From: Nocardiopsis suaedae
GTDB lineage: Bacteria > Actinomycetota > Actinomycetes > Streptosporangiales > Streptosporangiaceae
Length of the DNA stretch: 64,000 bases
Reading direction: 5' to 3'
Assembly: GCF_027706745.1 (NCBI RefSeq)
Contig: NZ_JAQFWP010000032.1
Span: 1 to 64,000, forward strand
The translations under genes and the position numbers were made by a program. Positions 24,689-35,083 of the stretch are shown one piece after another. Each line of letters starts with the position of its first letter. Position 1 is the stretch's first letter. Below the pieces are notes generated by a model. That model saw nothing but the letters and a program-made list of their open reading frames with translations, ran no database searches and was not told the DNA's origin.

Positions 24689-25675
24689 TTGAGTGCCACT
24701 GACCGCCGGCCCGGAGGCGACCCGTTCGAGGTCGTCACCATGGGCCGCGTGGGCGTCGACATCTACCCCGAGCAGGTCGGCGCCGGGCTGGAGCGGGTGC
24801 GCTCCTTCGCCAAGTTCCTCGGGGGCAGCCCGACGAACGTGGCCGTGGCCGCCGCCCGCCACGGCCGCCGCGCCGCGGTGGTCACCCGCACCGGGGACGA
24901 CCCCTTCGGCCGCTTCGTCCGCGAGGCGCTCGGCTCGTACGGCGTCGACCCCCGCTACGCCACCCCGGTCCCCGGCACCGCCACCCCGGTGACCTTCTGC
25001 GAGATCTTCCCGCCCGACGACTTCCCGCTGTACTTCTACGGCCGCACCCCCAAGGCCCCCGACCTGGAGATCCGCCCCGAGGAGCTGGACCTGGACGCGA
25101 TCGTGGCGGCCGACGTCCTCTGGGTCACCGTCACCGGCCTGTGCGCCGAGCCCAGCCGCACCGCGACCCTGGAGGCGCTGCGCGCCCGCGGCCGCCGCGG
25201 CACCGCCGTCATCGACCTCGACTACCGCCCCATGTTCTGGGACTCCCGCGAGGAGGCCCGCCGCTGGGTGGCCGAGGCGCTCCCGCAGGCCACCGTCGCC
25301 GTGGGCAACCTCGACGAGTGGGAGACCGCCGTGGGCACCCGCGACCCCGCGGCCGCCGCCGACACCGCCCACGACCGCTTCGGCGTCTCCCTGGCCGTGG
25401 TCAAGCAGGGCCCCGCCGGGGTCATGGCCTCCGACGCCTCCGGCCGCACCACCGTGCCGCCGGTGCCGGTGGAGGTGGTCAACGGCCTGGGCGCGGGCGA
25501 CGCGTTCGGCGGCGCGCTCTGCCACGGCCTGCTCTCCGGCTGGGACACCGGGCGCACCATGCGCTTCGCCAACGCCGCCGGGGCCATCGTCGCCTCCCGC
25601 CTGTCCTGCTCGGACGCCATGCCCACGCCCGACGAGGTCGAGGCCCGGATGCGGGAGGCGGCCGATGCGCGCTGA
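24689..25675 (+). CDS. iolC: 5-dehydro-2-deoxygluconokinase IolC
   Basis: This 328-aa PfkB-family kinase phosphorylates 5-keto-2-deoxygluconate in inositol breakdown. FLGGSPTNVAVAAARHG (residues 38-54) is the first PfkB signature with the IolC-type GGSPTN. VNGLGAGDAFGGAL contains the catalytic Asp in the GAGD anion hole. The TTG at 24689 follows GGAGG with ideal spacing. It is the first gene of the operon and overlaps the next gene by 11 bases. It lacks the aldolase-like C-terminal extension found in some IolC proteins; the next gene encodes that kind of fold separately. Confidence 0.92.
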   Translation: MSATDRRPGGDPFEVVTMGRVGVDIYPEQVGAGLERVRSFAKFLGGSPTNVAVAAARHGRRAAVVTRTGDDPFGRFVREALGSYGVDPRYATPVPGTATPVTFCEIFPPDDFPLYFYGRTPKAPDLEIRPEELDLDAIVAADVLWVTVTGLCAEPSRTATLEALRARGRRGTAVIDLDYRPMFWDSREEARRWVAEALPQATVAVGNLDEWETAVGTRDPAAAADTAHDRFGVSLAVVKQGPAGVMASDASGRTTVPPVPVEVVNGLGAGDAFGGALCHGLLSGWDTGRTMRFANAAGAIVASRLSCSDAMPTPDEVEARMREAADAR

Positions 25676-26540
25676 CACCCTGCGCGAGCTGACCGCCACG
25701 CGCGTCGAACGCCCCGGGGCCATCGCCGAGGCGGCCGCCGCCCGCACCCGCCCCGCCTCCCCGCTGGGCGAGCACGGCAAGGCGATGATCATCGCCGCCG
25801 ACCACCCCGCCCGGGGGGCGCTGCGCTCCGGGGACCGCCCCATGGCCATGGCCGACCGCGCCGACCTGCTCGACCGGCTGTGCGCGGCCCTGGCCCGGCC
25901 CGGCGTCACCGGGGTCCTCGGCACCGCCGACATCCTGGAGGACCTGCTCCTGCTGGGCGCCCTGGAGGGCAAGACCGCCATCGGGTCCATGAACCGGGGC
26001 GGCCTGACCGGCGCCGCCTGGGAGATCGATGACCGGTTCACCGGCTACGACGCCGCCGGGCTGCGGTCCATGCGGTTCGAGGGCGGCAAGATGCTGCTCC
26101 GCCTGCACTACGGCGACCCGCGCACCGCCGACACCATGGAGGCCTGCGCGCACGCCGTGGACGAGCTCAACACCGCCGGGCTGACGGCCATGGTCGAGCC
26201 GTTCATCTCGCACACCGTCGACGGGGCGGTCAGGAACGACCTGTCGCCCGACGCCGTCGCCCGGTCGGTGGCCATCGGCTCCGGCCTGGGCCGCACCACC
26301 GCCCACACCTGGCTCAAGCTGCCCGTCGTCGAGGAGATGGAGCGCGTGGTGGCCGGATCGACGCTGCCGGTGGTGCTGCTGGGCGGCGAGCTGTCCGCCG
26401 ACCCCGACGCCGCCTACGCCCGCTGGGCCGAGGCCCTGAAACTGCCCACGGTCAAGGGCCTGACCGTCGGGCGCTCCCTGCTCTACCCCGCCGACGACGA
26501 CGTCGTCGGTGCCGTCGACACCGCCGTGGGGCTGCTGTGA
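25665..26540 (+). CDS. Cgl0159-family (beta/alpha)8 protein, probable inositol aldolase
   Basis: A 291-aa TIM-barrel protein of the Cgl0159 type, related to class I aldolases such as DeoC/LacD. KAMIIAADHPARGAL is strand 1 with an Asp/His pair, LLRLHYGDPRT and AMVEPFISH are later barrel strands, and HTWLKLPVV supplies the Lys that would form the Schiff base. By position between iolC and iolB it is the best candidate for cleavage of 2-deoxy-5-keto-gluconate-6-phosphate to DHAP and malonate semialdehyde (the IolJ role); no IolJ-type class II aldolase is present. Role inferred from context. Confidence 0.75.
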   Translation: MRADTLRELTATRVERPGAIAEAAAARTRPASPLGEHGKAMIIAADHPARGALRSGDRPMAMADRADLLDRLCAALARPGVTGVLGTADILEDLLLLGALEGKTAIGSMNRGGLTGAAWEIDDRFTGYDAAGLRSMRFEGGKMLLRLHYGDPRTADTMEACAHAVDELNTAGLTAMVEPFISHTVDGAVRNDLSPDAVARSVAIGSGLGRTTAHTWLKLPVVEEMERVVAGSTLPVVLLGGELSADPDAAYARWAEALKLPTVKGLTVGRSLLYPADDDVVGAVDTAVGLL

Positions 26541-26583
26541 GGCGCCCAGGACCGAGGAGGCAGACCGTGCCCGGAGGCCGCCG

Positions 26584-27495
26584 ATGACCGCGAACCACCA
26601 TGTCCCCGCGGGCTCGACCGCGCAGGGCCCCTACGCCGCCGTCGTGACCCCCTCCTCCGCCGGGTGGGGCTACTCCGGCCTGAAGGTGCTGGAGCTGGCC
26701 CCCGGCCAGAGCGCCGAGGTCTCCACCGGCGACGCCGAGACCCTGGTCCTCCCGCTGAACGGCTCCTGCACGGTGGAGTGCGGGGGCGAGCGCTACGACC
26801 TCGTCGGCCGCCCCGACGTGTTCTCCCGCGTCACCGACTTCGCCTACGTGCCCCGCGACGCCGCCGCGACCGTCACCAGCGCCGGGGGCGGCCGGTTCGC
26901 CCTGCCGTCCGCGCGCTGCGAACGGCGGCTGCCGTTCCGCTACGGCAAGGCCGAGGACGTGCCGGTCGAGCTGCGCGGCGCGGGCCGATCCAGCCGCCAG
27001 GTGAACAACTTCTGCACCCCGCAGGCCTTCGAGGCCGACAAGCTCATCGCCTGCGAGGTGCTCACCCCCGAGTCGAACTGGTCCTCCTACCCGCCGCACA
27101 AGCACGACGAGGCCACCGGCACCGAGTGCGAGCTGGAGGAGATCTACTACTTCGAGGTCGGCTCCGGCCCCGTCGGTCCGGGCATGGCCTACCAGCGCGT
27201 CTACGGCACCGAGGACCGCCCGATCGACGTCCTCGCCGAGGTCCGCACCGGGGACGTGGTCACCATCCCGCACGGCTGGCACGGCCCGTCGATGGCCGTC
27301 CCCGGCTACGACCTCTACTACCTGAACGTCATGGCCGGCCCCGGCGAGGAGCGCGCCTGGCGCATCTGCGACGACCCCGCCCACGGGTGGGTCCGCCGCA
27401 CCTGGGAGCACCAGGAGATGGACCCCCGCCTGCCGCTGTACACCGCCGACGGCCCGAACCCCGGCCGTGCCTCCCGCGCGGGAAAGGGGGAGTGA
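26584..27495 (+). CDS. iolB: 5-deoxy-glucuronate isomerase IolB
   Basis: This 303-aa double-cupin isomerase converts 5-deoxy-D-glucuronate to 5-keto-2-deoxygluconate. The metal site is seen in SSYPPHKHDE and ELEEIYYFEV (residues about 172-205), with the later His in IPHGWHGP. The ATG at 26584 follows GGAGG; an earlier in-frame ATG at 26509 has none. Its stop overlaps iolD (TGATG). Confidence 0.93.
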   Translation: MTANHHVPAGSTAQGPYAAVVTPSSAGWGYSGLKVLELAPGQSAEVSTGDAETLVLPLNGSCTVECGGERYDLVGRPDVFSRVTDFAYVPRDAAATVTSAGGGRFALPSARCERRLPFRYGKAEDVPVELRGAGRSSRQVNNFCTPQAFEADKLIACEVLTPESNWSSYPPHKHDEATGTECELEEIYYFEVGSGPVGPGMAYQRVYGTEDRPIDVLAEVRTGDVVTIPHGWHGPSMAVPGYDLYYLNVMAGPGEERAWRICDDPAHGWVRRTWEHQEMDPRLPLYTADGPNPGRASRAGKGE

Positions 27496-29396
27496 TGGCC
27501 ACCGACGACACCGTGGGCACCGGCACCGTCCGCCTGACCACCGCGCAGGCGCTCGTGCGCTTCCTCGCCGCCCAGTACAGCGAGCGCGACGGCGAGCGGC
27601 AGCGCCTCGTCCCCGGCGTGTGGGGCATCTTCGGCCACGGCAACGTCGCCGGGCTCGGCCAGGCCCTGCTGCAGGCCGCCACCACCGGCGAGGCCGACCT
27701 GCCCTACTACCCGGCCCGCAACGAGCAGGCCATGGTGCACGCCTCGGCCGCCTTCGCCAAGATGCGCGACCGGCTGCAGGCCTTCGCCTGCACCGCCTCC
27801 ACGGGCCCCGGCTCCACCAACATGGTCACCGGAGCCGCCCTGGCCACCACCAACCGGCTGCCGGTCCTGCTGCTGCCCAGCGACATGTTCGCCACCCGCG
27901 GCCCCGACCCGGTCTTGCAGCAGTTGGAGGACACCCGCGGCGGCGACGTGACGGTCAACGACGCCCTGCGCCCGGTCTCCAAGTACTGGGACCGGGTGGT
28001 CCGGCCCGAGCAGCTCGTCCCGGCCGCCCTGGCCGCGATGCGGGTGCTCACCGACCCGGCCGAGACCGGCGCGGTCACCCTGTGCCTGCCCCAGGACGTC
28101 CAGGCCGAGGCGCACGACTGGCCGGTCGACTTCTTCCGCCCCCGCACCTGGCACATCGACCGCCCGCAGCCCGACCCGGCGGCCGTGCGCCGCGCGGCCG
28201 AGGCGATCCGTGACGCCCGGCGTCCGCTGATCATCGCCGGAGGCGGCGCGGTCTACTCCCGCGCCACCGAGGAGCTGCGCGCCTTCGCCGAGGAGACCGG
28301 CATCCCCGTCGCCGACACCCACGCCGGAAAGGGCGCGGTGCCGTGGGACCACGCGTGCGCGGTCGGCGGCATCGGCTCCACCGGGACCTCGGCCGCCAAC
28401 GCCCTGGCCCGCGACGCCGACCTGGTCATCGGCATCGGCACCCGCTACAGCGACTTCACCACCGCGAGCCACACCGTGTTCGCCGACCCGGACGTGGAGT
28501 TCGTCAACCTCAATGTGGCGCGCCTGGACGCCGCCAAGCACTCGGCTCACCAGATCGTCGCCGACGCGCGCTCCGGCCTGGAGGCGCTGCGCCGCGAGCT
28601 GTCCGGGTGGAAGGCCGAGGACGCCCATCGGGAGCGCGCCCGCGCGCTGGCCGGGGAGTGGGCCCGCACCACCGACGCCTGCTACGCCGTCGACAACGGG
28701 CCGCTCCCCGCGCAGACCGCCGTCCTGGGCGTCCTCAACGACGCCCTCGACGACACCGACGTCATCATCAACGCCGCCGGGAGCCTGCCCGGCGACATGC
28801 AGATGCTCTGGCGCGCCCGCGACCCTAAGGCCTACAACGTCGAGTACGCCTACTCCTGCATGGGCTACGAGGTCGCGGCGGGACTGGGCACCAAGATGGC
28901 CGCCCCCGAGCGCGAGGTCGTGGTCCTCGTCGGCGACGGCTCCTACCTGATGCTCTCCCAGGAGATCACCACCATGGTGGCCGAGGGCGTCAAGGTCGTC
29001 ATCGTCGTCCTGCAGAACCACGGGTTCGCCTCCATCGGGGCGCTCTCGGAGGACCTGGGCTCGCAGCGGTTCGGCACCCGCTACCGCTACCGCGACCCCG
29101 GGACCGGGCTCCTCGACGGGTCCACGCTCCCCGTCGACCTGGCCGCCAACGCCGCCAGCCTCGGTGCGCGGACCATCCGCGCCGACGGCCTCAAGGAGCT
29201 GCGCGCGGCGGTCGGGGCCGCCAAGGCCGCCGACACCGTGACGGTCGTGCACATCGAGACCGACCCGACCGGCCCCAACCCGCCCTCGAACGGCTGGTGG
29301 GACGTCCCGGTGAGCGAGGTGTCCGAGCTGGACAGCACCCGCCGGGCCTACCGCGCCTACGCCGAGCACAAGCGCGAGCAGCGCCACTACCTGTGA
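27495..29396 (+). CDS. iolD: 3D-(3,5/4)-trihydroxycyclohexane-1,2-dione hydrolase IolD
   Basis: This 633-aa thiamine-diphosphate enzyme opens the inositol-derived ring. It has the three domains of the acetolactate synthase family: Pyr domain with the catalytic Glu in ARNEQAMVHAS (residue about 78) and FACTASTGPGSTNMV, a central Rossmann-like domain (IIAGGGAVYS), and the PP domain with GDGSYLMLSQEI for ThDP/Mg binding, ending in QNHGFASIG. Length matches IolD. It is translationally coupled to iolB. Confidence 0.94.
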   Translation: MATDDTVGTGTVRLTTAQALVRFLAAQYSERDGERQRLVPGVWGIFGHGNVAGLGQALLQAATTGEADLPYYPARNEQAMVHASAAFAKMRDRLQAFACTASTGPGSTNMVTGAALATTNRLPVLLLPSDMFATRGPDPVLQQLEDTRGGDVTVNDALRPVSKYWDRVVRPEQLVPAALAAMRVLTDPAETGAVTLCLPQDVQAEAHDWPVDFFRPRTWHIDRPQPDPAAVRRAAEAIRDARRPLIIAGGGAVYSRATEELRAFAEETGIPVADTHAGKGAVPWDHACAVGGIGSTGTSAANALARDADLVIGIGTRYSDFTTASHTVFADPDVEFVNLNVARLDAAKHSAHQIVADARSGLEALRRELSGWKAEDAHRERARALAGEWARTTDACYAVDNGPLPAQTAVLGVLNDALDDTDVIINAAGSLPGDMQMLWRARDPKAYNVEYAYSCMGYEVAAGLGTKMAAPEREVVVLVGDGSYLMLSQEITTMVAEGVKVVIVVLQNHGFASIGALSEDLGSQRFGTRYRYRDPGTGLLDGSTLPVDLAANAASLGARTIRADGLKELRAAVGAAKAADTVTVVHIETDPTGPNPPSNGWWDVPVSEVSELDSTRRAYRAYAEHKREQRHYL

Positions 29397-29431
29397 AGCG
29401 CGCAGAAGCCGTGCCTCTGAAAGGCAAGACC

Positions 29432-30928
29432 ATGGAATACATCCAGCACTGGATCGACGGGGCCGCCACGACCGGGGTCTCCACCCGCACACAGCCCGTG
29501 TGGGACCCGGCCTCCGGCGCCGAGCAGGCGAAGGTGCTCATGGCCGAGACGGCCGACGTCGACGCCGCTGTGGCCGCCGCCGCCAAGGCGTTCGAGACCT
29601 GGGGCGAGTCCTCCCTCACCAAGCGTGCCCGCGTCATGTTCCGCCTGCGCGAGCTGCTGGTCGAGCACGAGGACGAGCTGGCCCGCACCATCGCCTCCGA
29701 GCACGGCAAGGTCGTCGACGACGCCCGCGGCGAGATCGTCCGCGGCCGCGAGGTCGTCGAGTACGCCTGCGGGATCGTCTCCGCCCTCAAGGGCGGCTAC
29801 TCCGACCAGATCTCCACGGGCGTCGACGCCTTCGACTTCCGCCAGCCCCTCGGCGTCGTCGCCGGGATCACCCCGTTCAACTTCCCGATCATGGTGCCGC
29901 TGTGGATGCACCCGATCGCCATCGCCTGCGGCAACACCTTCGTGCTCAAGCCCAGCGAGCGCGACCCGTCGGCCTCCGACCTCGTCGCCGAGCTGTACAA
30001 GGAGGCCGGGCTGCCCGACGGCGTGTTCAACGTCGTGCACGGCGACAAGACCGCCGTCGACGCGGTGCTCGACCACCCCGGCGTCTCCGCGGTGTCCTTC
30101 GTCGGCTCCACCCCGATCGCCAAGTACGTGCACGAGCGCGCCACCGCCTCCGGCAAGCGCGTCCAGGCCCTCGGCGGCGCCAAGAACCACGCGGTCGTGC
30201 TGCCCGACGCCGACCTGGACGACGCCGCCTCCCACCTGACCGCCGCCGCCTTCGGCTCGGCCGGGCAGCGGTGCATGGCGATCTCGGTCGCGGTGGCCGT
30301 CGGCGAGGCCGCCGACGCCCTCGTACCGGTGCTGGCGGACCAGGCCCGCGCCGTCAAGGTCGGCCCCGGCCACGACGCGGGCAACGACATGGGCCCGGTC
30401 ATCACCGCCGAGGCGCGCGAGCGCGTCGCCTCCTACGTGGCCTCCGGCACCGAGCAGGGCGCGGTCGCCGTCGTCGACGGGCGCGGCCTCAAGGTCGACG
30501 GCCACGAGGACGGGTTCTTCATCGGCCCGTCGGTCCTCGACAAGGTCACCACCGACATGGACGTCTACACCACCGAGGTGTTCGGCCCGCTGCTGGTGGT
30601 CGTCCGGGCCGCCGACCTGGACGAGGCCATCGACATCGTCAACGCCAACCCGTACGGCAACGGCACCGCCGTCTTCACCGGCGACGGCGAGGCCGCCCGC
30701 CGCTTCCAGCGCCGGGTGAGCGTCGGGATGATCGGCGTCAACGTGCCGATCCCGGTGCCCATGGCGCACTACTCCTTCGGCGGCTGGAAGGACTCGCTCT
30801 TCGGCGACACCCACATCCACGGCCCCGAGGGCGTGCGGTTCTACACCCGCGCCAAGGCCGTCACCAGCCGGTGGCCGCGCGTGGACCGCTCGGTCCAGGC
30901 CGCCTTCAACTTCCCGACCCACGGCTGA
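29432..30928 (+). CDS. iolA: CoA-acylating methylmalonate-semialdehyde dehydrogenase IolA/MmsA
   Basis: This 498-aa aldehyde dehydrogenase oxidises malonate semialdehyde to acetyl-CoA with CO2 release, the last step of the pathway. Catalytic Cys281 is in FGSAGQRCMAIS. ITPFNFPIMVPLWMHPIAI and the Glu-poor ALGGAKNHAVVLPDAD are typical of the CoA-dependent MmsA subgroup. The ATG at 29432 follows AAAGGC; a GTG at 29411 is an alternative. Confidence 0.93.
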   Translation: MEYIQHWIDGAATTGVSTRTQPVWDPASGAEQAKVLMAETADVDAAVAAAAKAFETWGESSLTKRARVMFRLRELLVEHEDELARTIASEHGKVVDDARGEIVRGREVVEYACGIVSALKGGYSDQISTGVDAFDFRQPLGVVAGITPFNFPIMVPLWMHPIAIACGNTFVLKPSERDPSASDLVAELYKEAGLPDGVFNVVHGDKTAVDAVLDHPGVSAVSFVGSTPIAKYVHERATASGKRVQALGGAKNHAVVLPDADLDDAASHLTAAAFGSAGQRCMAISVAVAVGEAADALVPVLADQARAVKVGPGHDAGNDMGPVITAEARERVASYVASGTEQGAVAVVDGRGLKVDGHEDGFFIGPSVLDKVTTDMDVYTTEVFGPLLVVVRAADLDEAIDIVNANPYGNGTAVFTGDGEAARRFQRRVSVGMIGVNVPIPVPMAHYSFGGWKDSLFGDTHIHGPEGVRFYTRAKAVTSRWPRVDRSVQAAFNFPTHG

Positions 30929-30978
30929 GCCCGGCCCGCCGACCCGCACCCCTTCAGCTCCAGCAAAGGACGGCAGCA

Positions 30979-31899
30979 ATGAGCACCGTGAAGGACAAGC
31001 TCGTCCTCGGATCCGCCCCCGACTCCTGGGGCGTGTGGTTCCCCGAGGACGAGTACCAGACCCCGTGGAACCGCTTCCTCGACGAGCTGGCCGAGGCCGG
31101 TTACGCGTGGGTGGAGCTGGGCCCCTACGGCTACCTGCCCACCGACCCCGCCCGTCTCGCCGACGAGGTCGGCGGGCGCGGCCTCAAGGTGTCCGGCGGC
31201 ACCGTCTTCGGTGCCCTGCACGACGACGCCCAGTGGGACGGCATGGTCTCCACGGTGCGCAAGGTCGCCGGGCTGACCCAGGCCATGGGCGCGCACCACC
31301 TGGTGTTCATCCCGCCCATGTACCGCGACGAGAGGACCGGCGGGTTCACCGAGTCGCCCACCCTCGACGACGGGCAGTGGAGGACCCTGCACCGCAACGC
31401 CGACCGTCTCGGAAAGCTGCTGATGGAGGAGTACGGCGTGCGGCTGTGCCTGCACTCCCACGCCGACTCCCACATCCAGACCCAGCCCGAGATCGAGAGG
31501 TTCCTGGACGGCACCGACTCCGAGCACGTCTCGCTGTGCCTGGACACCGGCCACGTCGCCTACGGCGGCGGCGACGCGGTGGACCTCATCCGCCGCTACT
31601 CCGAGCGCATCGGATACGTGCACATCAAGCAGATGGACCCGGAGGTGCTGCGGCAGAAGGACGCCGAGGAGCTGTCCTTCGGCGAGGCCGTCAAGCGCGG
31701 GGTGTGCGTCGAGCCGCCCGCGGGCGAGCCGGTGCCCTCCACGGTCCTCGACGCCCTGGACGACGTGGACGCGCGCGTGTTCGTCATCGTCGAGCAGGAC
31801 CTCTACCCGTGCGAGCCCGACGTGCCGCTGCCCATCGCCGTGCGCACGCGCGAATACCTGAACAGCTGCGGTCTCGGCGCCCGCTACCAGCAGGCCTGA
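30979..31899 (+). CDS. iolE: myo-inosose-2 dehydratase IolE
   Basis: This 306-aa AP-endonuclease-2-like TIM barrel dehydrates 2-keto-myo-inositol. LGSAPDSWGVWFPED (10-24) is the IolE start, with GYAWVELGPYGYLP, CLHSHADSHIQT, LCLDTGHVAYGGGD and VHIKQMDPEVL supplying the metal His/Asp residues. The ATG at 30979 follows AAAGGA. It closes the enzyme half of the operon; a 10-bp hairpin separates it from the transporter genes. Confidence 0.9.
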   Translation: MSTVKDKLVLGSAPDSWGVWFPEDEYQTPWNRFLDELAEAGYAWVELGPYGYLPTDPARLADEVGGRGLKVSGGTVFGALHDDAQWDGMVSTVRKVAGLTQAMGAHHLVFIPPMYRDERTGGFTESPTLDDGQWRTLHRNADRLGKLLMEEYGVRLCLHSHADSHIQTQPEIERFLDGTDSEHVSLCLDTGHVAYGGGDAVDLIRRYSERIGYVHIKQMDPEVLRQKDAEELSFGEAVKRGVCVEPPAGEPVPSTVLDALDDVDARVFVIVEQDLYPCEPDVPLPIAVRTREYLNSCGLGARYQQA

Positions 31900-31920
31900 G
31901 GAACGCGGACACACCGGCCC

Positions 31921-31944
31921 CCGGGCCCGCGACGGCGGGCCCGG
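31921..31944 (+). terminator. Intra-operon hairpin between iolE and the transporter genes
   Basis: A perfect 10-bp stem (31921-31930 with 31935-31944) around GACG. No T-run, and no new promoter is obvious before the binding-protein gene, so it more likely adjusts mRNA levels or stability than ends transcription. Confidence 0.4.
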
Positions 31945-32042
31945 ACATCCCCCTATCGGAACGACCGGGACGACCGGACAGCGCCGGCGACCGAGAAAGG
32001 ACCCACCCCAGCAGTTTCCGGAAGCAGACAGAGGTACCACCC

Positions 32043-33029
32043 ATGAACCGCACCCCCAAGCTCTCCGCCTACCTGGCAGCGGCGTCCGTCCTGGCCCTGG
32101 CCGCGGCCGCGTGCAGCTCCGGAGGCGGTGCACAGCAGGAAGACACGGGCGCCAACGCCGAGGCCGGCGACCTGACGATCGCGATGATCACGCACGAGGT
32201 GCCCGGAGACACCTTTTGGGACCGGATCCGCGCCGGTGCCGAGGACTCGGCCGCCAACCACGGCATCACCCTGGACTACAACTCCGACCCCAGCGCCTCC
32301 GAGCAGGCGACCCTGGTGCGGACCGCGATCGACAAGGGCGTCGACGGCATCGCCGTCACCCTCGCCAAGCCCGCCGAACTCCAGGGGGCGGTGCAGGAGG
32401 CGGAGGACGCCGGGATCCCGGTGGTCGCCTTCAACTCCGGCATCGAGGAGTGGCAGGACATGGGCGTCACCGAGTACTTCGGCACCGACGAGTCCCTGGC
32501 CGGGGAGGCCTTCGGGGAACGGCTCAACGAGGCCGGGGCGGAGAAGGCGCTCTGCGTCATCCAGGAGCAGGGCCACGTGGCGCTGGAGACGCGCTGCTCC
32601 TCGCTGGAGGAGGCCTTCGACGGCGACACCGAGACCCTGTACGTCGACGGGTCGAGCATGCCGGACGTGAAGTCCTCCATCACCTCCAAGCTGCAGTCCG
32701 ACGAGGACATCGACCACGTCGTCACCCTGGGCGGCCCCTTCGCCATGGCGGCGCTGGACTCGGTGTCCGACGCGGGCAGCGACGCGAAGGTGGCCACCTT
32801 CGACCTGAACAAGGAGGTCGTGGCCGCCATCGAGGACGGCACCATCGAGTGGGCCGTCGACCAGCAGCCCTACCTGCAGGGCTACCTGTCCGTCGAGGGA
32901 CTGTGGCTGATCAACGCCAACGGCAACGACATCGGCGGCGGCACCGAGCCGGTCCTGACCGGGCCCAGCTTCGTGGACGCCGACAACGTCGGCGAGGTCG
33001 CCGAGTTCGCCGAGAAGGGAACCCGGTGA
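32043..33029 (+). CDS. Sugar/inositol ABC transporter substrate-binding lipoprotein
   Basis: This 328-aa RbsB-like binding protein has a lipoprotein signal with Cys24 (LALAAAACSS). The mature part has the type I periplasmic-binding fold (IAMITHEVPGDTFWDRIRAGAEDSAANHGI at the start, GIAVTLAKPAELQGAVQEAEDAGIPVVAFNSG in lobe 1, DQQPYLQGYLSVEGLWL near the hinge). It delivers ligand, most likely myo-inositol given the operon, to the permease encoded next. Confidence 0.87.
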   Translation: MNRTPKLSAYLAAASVLALAAAACSSGGGAQQEDTGANAEAGDLTIAMITHEVPGDTFWDRIRAGAEDSAANHGITLDYNSDPSASEQATLVRTAIDKGVDGIAVTLAKPAELQGAVQEAEDAGIPVVAFNSGIEEWQDMGVTEYFGTDESLAGEAFGERLNEAGAEKALCVIQEQGHVALETRCSSLEEAFDGDTETLYVDGSSMPDVKSSITSKLQSDEDIDHVVTLGGPFAMAALDSVSDAGSDAKVATFDLNKEVVAAIEDGTIEWAVDQQPYLQGYLSVEGLWLINANGNDIGGGTEPVLTGPSFVDADNVGEVAEFAEKGTR

Positions 33030-33035
33030 CGCGCG

Positions 33036-34100
33036 ATGGCGAGCACCCTCGCACCGCGGCCGGCGCCCGCGGCCACCACTGAGAAGGAGCTGCGGGCCGG
33101 GCGCCGCCCGCTGCTCAACCGCCTGCTGAGCCGCCCCGAGCTGGGCTCGCTCATCGGCGCGGTGGCGGTCTTCGCCGTCTTCTTCGCGATGGCCCCCACC
33201 TTCCGCCAGGGGGACTCCTTCGCGACCGTGCTGTACGCCTCCTCCGTGGTCGGCATCATGGCGGTCGGCGTCGCGCTGCTGATGATCGGCGGCGAGTTCG
33301 ACCTGTCCGCCGGGGTGGCGGTGGTGACCGCGGCGCTGACCGCGGGGATGGCCGGCTACTACCTGAACCTGAACGTGTGGGCGGCCGCCGGGATCGCTCT
33401 GCTGGCGGCCCTGGCCATCGGGTTCGCCAACGGCGCCATCCTGGTGCGCACCAAGCTGCCGAGCTTCCTGGTCACCCTGTCGATGTTCCTGATGCTCCAG
33501 GGCCTCAACATCGCCGTGACCAAGCTCGTCACCGGCAGCGTGTCCGGGCCCAACATCTCCGACATGGACGGCTACGCCTCCGCGCGGGCGGTGTTCGCCT
33601 CCTTCGTGCCGGTCCCGGTGCTGGGCAGCGTGCGCATCACCGTGGTCTGGTGGCTGGTGTTCGTCGCCCTGGCCACCTGGGTGCTGATGCGCACCCGCGT
33701 GGGCAACTGGATCTTCGCGGTGGGCGGCAATGCCGAGAGCGCCCGCGCCGTCGGCGTCCCGGTGACCCGGGTCAAGATCGGCCTGTTCATGACCGTCGGC
33801 TTCTTCGCCTGGTTCAGCGGCATGCACCTGCTCATGGCCTCCGGGCGCCAGCAGTCCGGCGAGGGCGTGGGCATGGAGCTGCTCTACATCATGGCCGCCG
33901 TCGTCGGCGGGTGCCTGCTGACCGGCGGCTTCGGATCCGTCATCGGCGCCGCGATCGGCGCGTTCATCTACGGCATGACCACGATGGGCATCGTCTACGC
34001 CGGCTGGGACAACAACTGGGTGATGTTCTTCGTCGGCGCGATGCTGCTGCTGGCCGTGGTCGTCAACGCCTGGGTCCGCCGCCAGGCGAGCAAGAGGTGA
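33036..34100 (+). CDS. Sugar/inositol ABC transporter permease (RbsC type)
   Basis: A 354-aa membrane protein with 8-10 hydrophobic segments. [17 protein letters not shown] and [29 protein letters not shown] are the conserved features of ribose-type permeases (the usual GGIDLSVG and N-x-x-P-x-F-I-x-T-L-G). [19 protein letters not shown] is the cytoplasmic EAA-like coupling loop. The ATG at 33036 is six bases after the binding-protein stop. Confidence 0.88.
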   Translation: MASTLAPRPAPAATTEKELRAGRRPLLNRLLSRPELGSLIGAVAVFAVFFAMAPTFRQGDSFATVLYASSVVGIMAVGVALLMIGGEFDLSAGVAVVTAALTAGMAGYYLNLNVWAAAGIALLAALAIGFANGAILVRTKLPSFLVTLSMFLMLQGLNIAVTKLVTGSVSGPNISDMDGYASARAVFASFVPVPVLGSVRITVVWWLVFVALATWVLMRTRVGNWIFAVGGNAESARAVGVPVTRVKIGLFMTVGFFAWFSGMHLLMASGRQQSGEGVGMELLYIMAAVVGGCLLTGGFGSVIGAAIGAFIYGMTTMGIVYAGWDNNWVMFFVGAMLLLAVVVNAWVRRQASKR

Positions 34101-34105
34101 GGACC

Positions 34106-35014
<909 letters not shown>

Positions 35015-35016
35015 CC

Positions 35017-35048
35017 CCCGGCCGGTGCCTGGCACGGCACCGGCCGGG
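35017..35048 (+). terminator. Intra-operon hairpin between ATPase gene and iolG
   Basis: A perfect 13-bp stem (35017-35029 with 35036-35048) around TGGCAC, directly after the ATPase stop. It could weaken read-through into the last two genes. Confidence 0.4.
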
Positions 35049-35083
35049 CCCGATACCCGCACCCCTGTGAGAGGAACGAGAAG

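Noticed and set aside
26664-29396. Very long open frame starting inside iolB
   Set aside because: The N-terminal part is an Arg/Gly/Pro shadow of iolB; iolD proper starts at 27495.
27318-29492. 724-codon minus-strand frame opposite iolD
   Set aside because: Antisense shadow of a high-GC gene, with no domain and no ribosome site.
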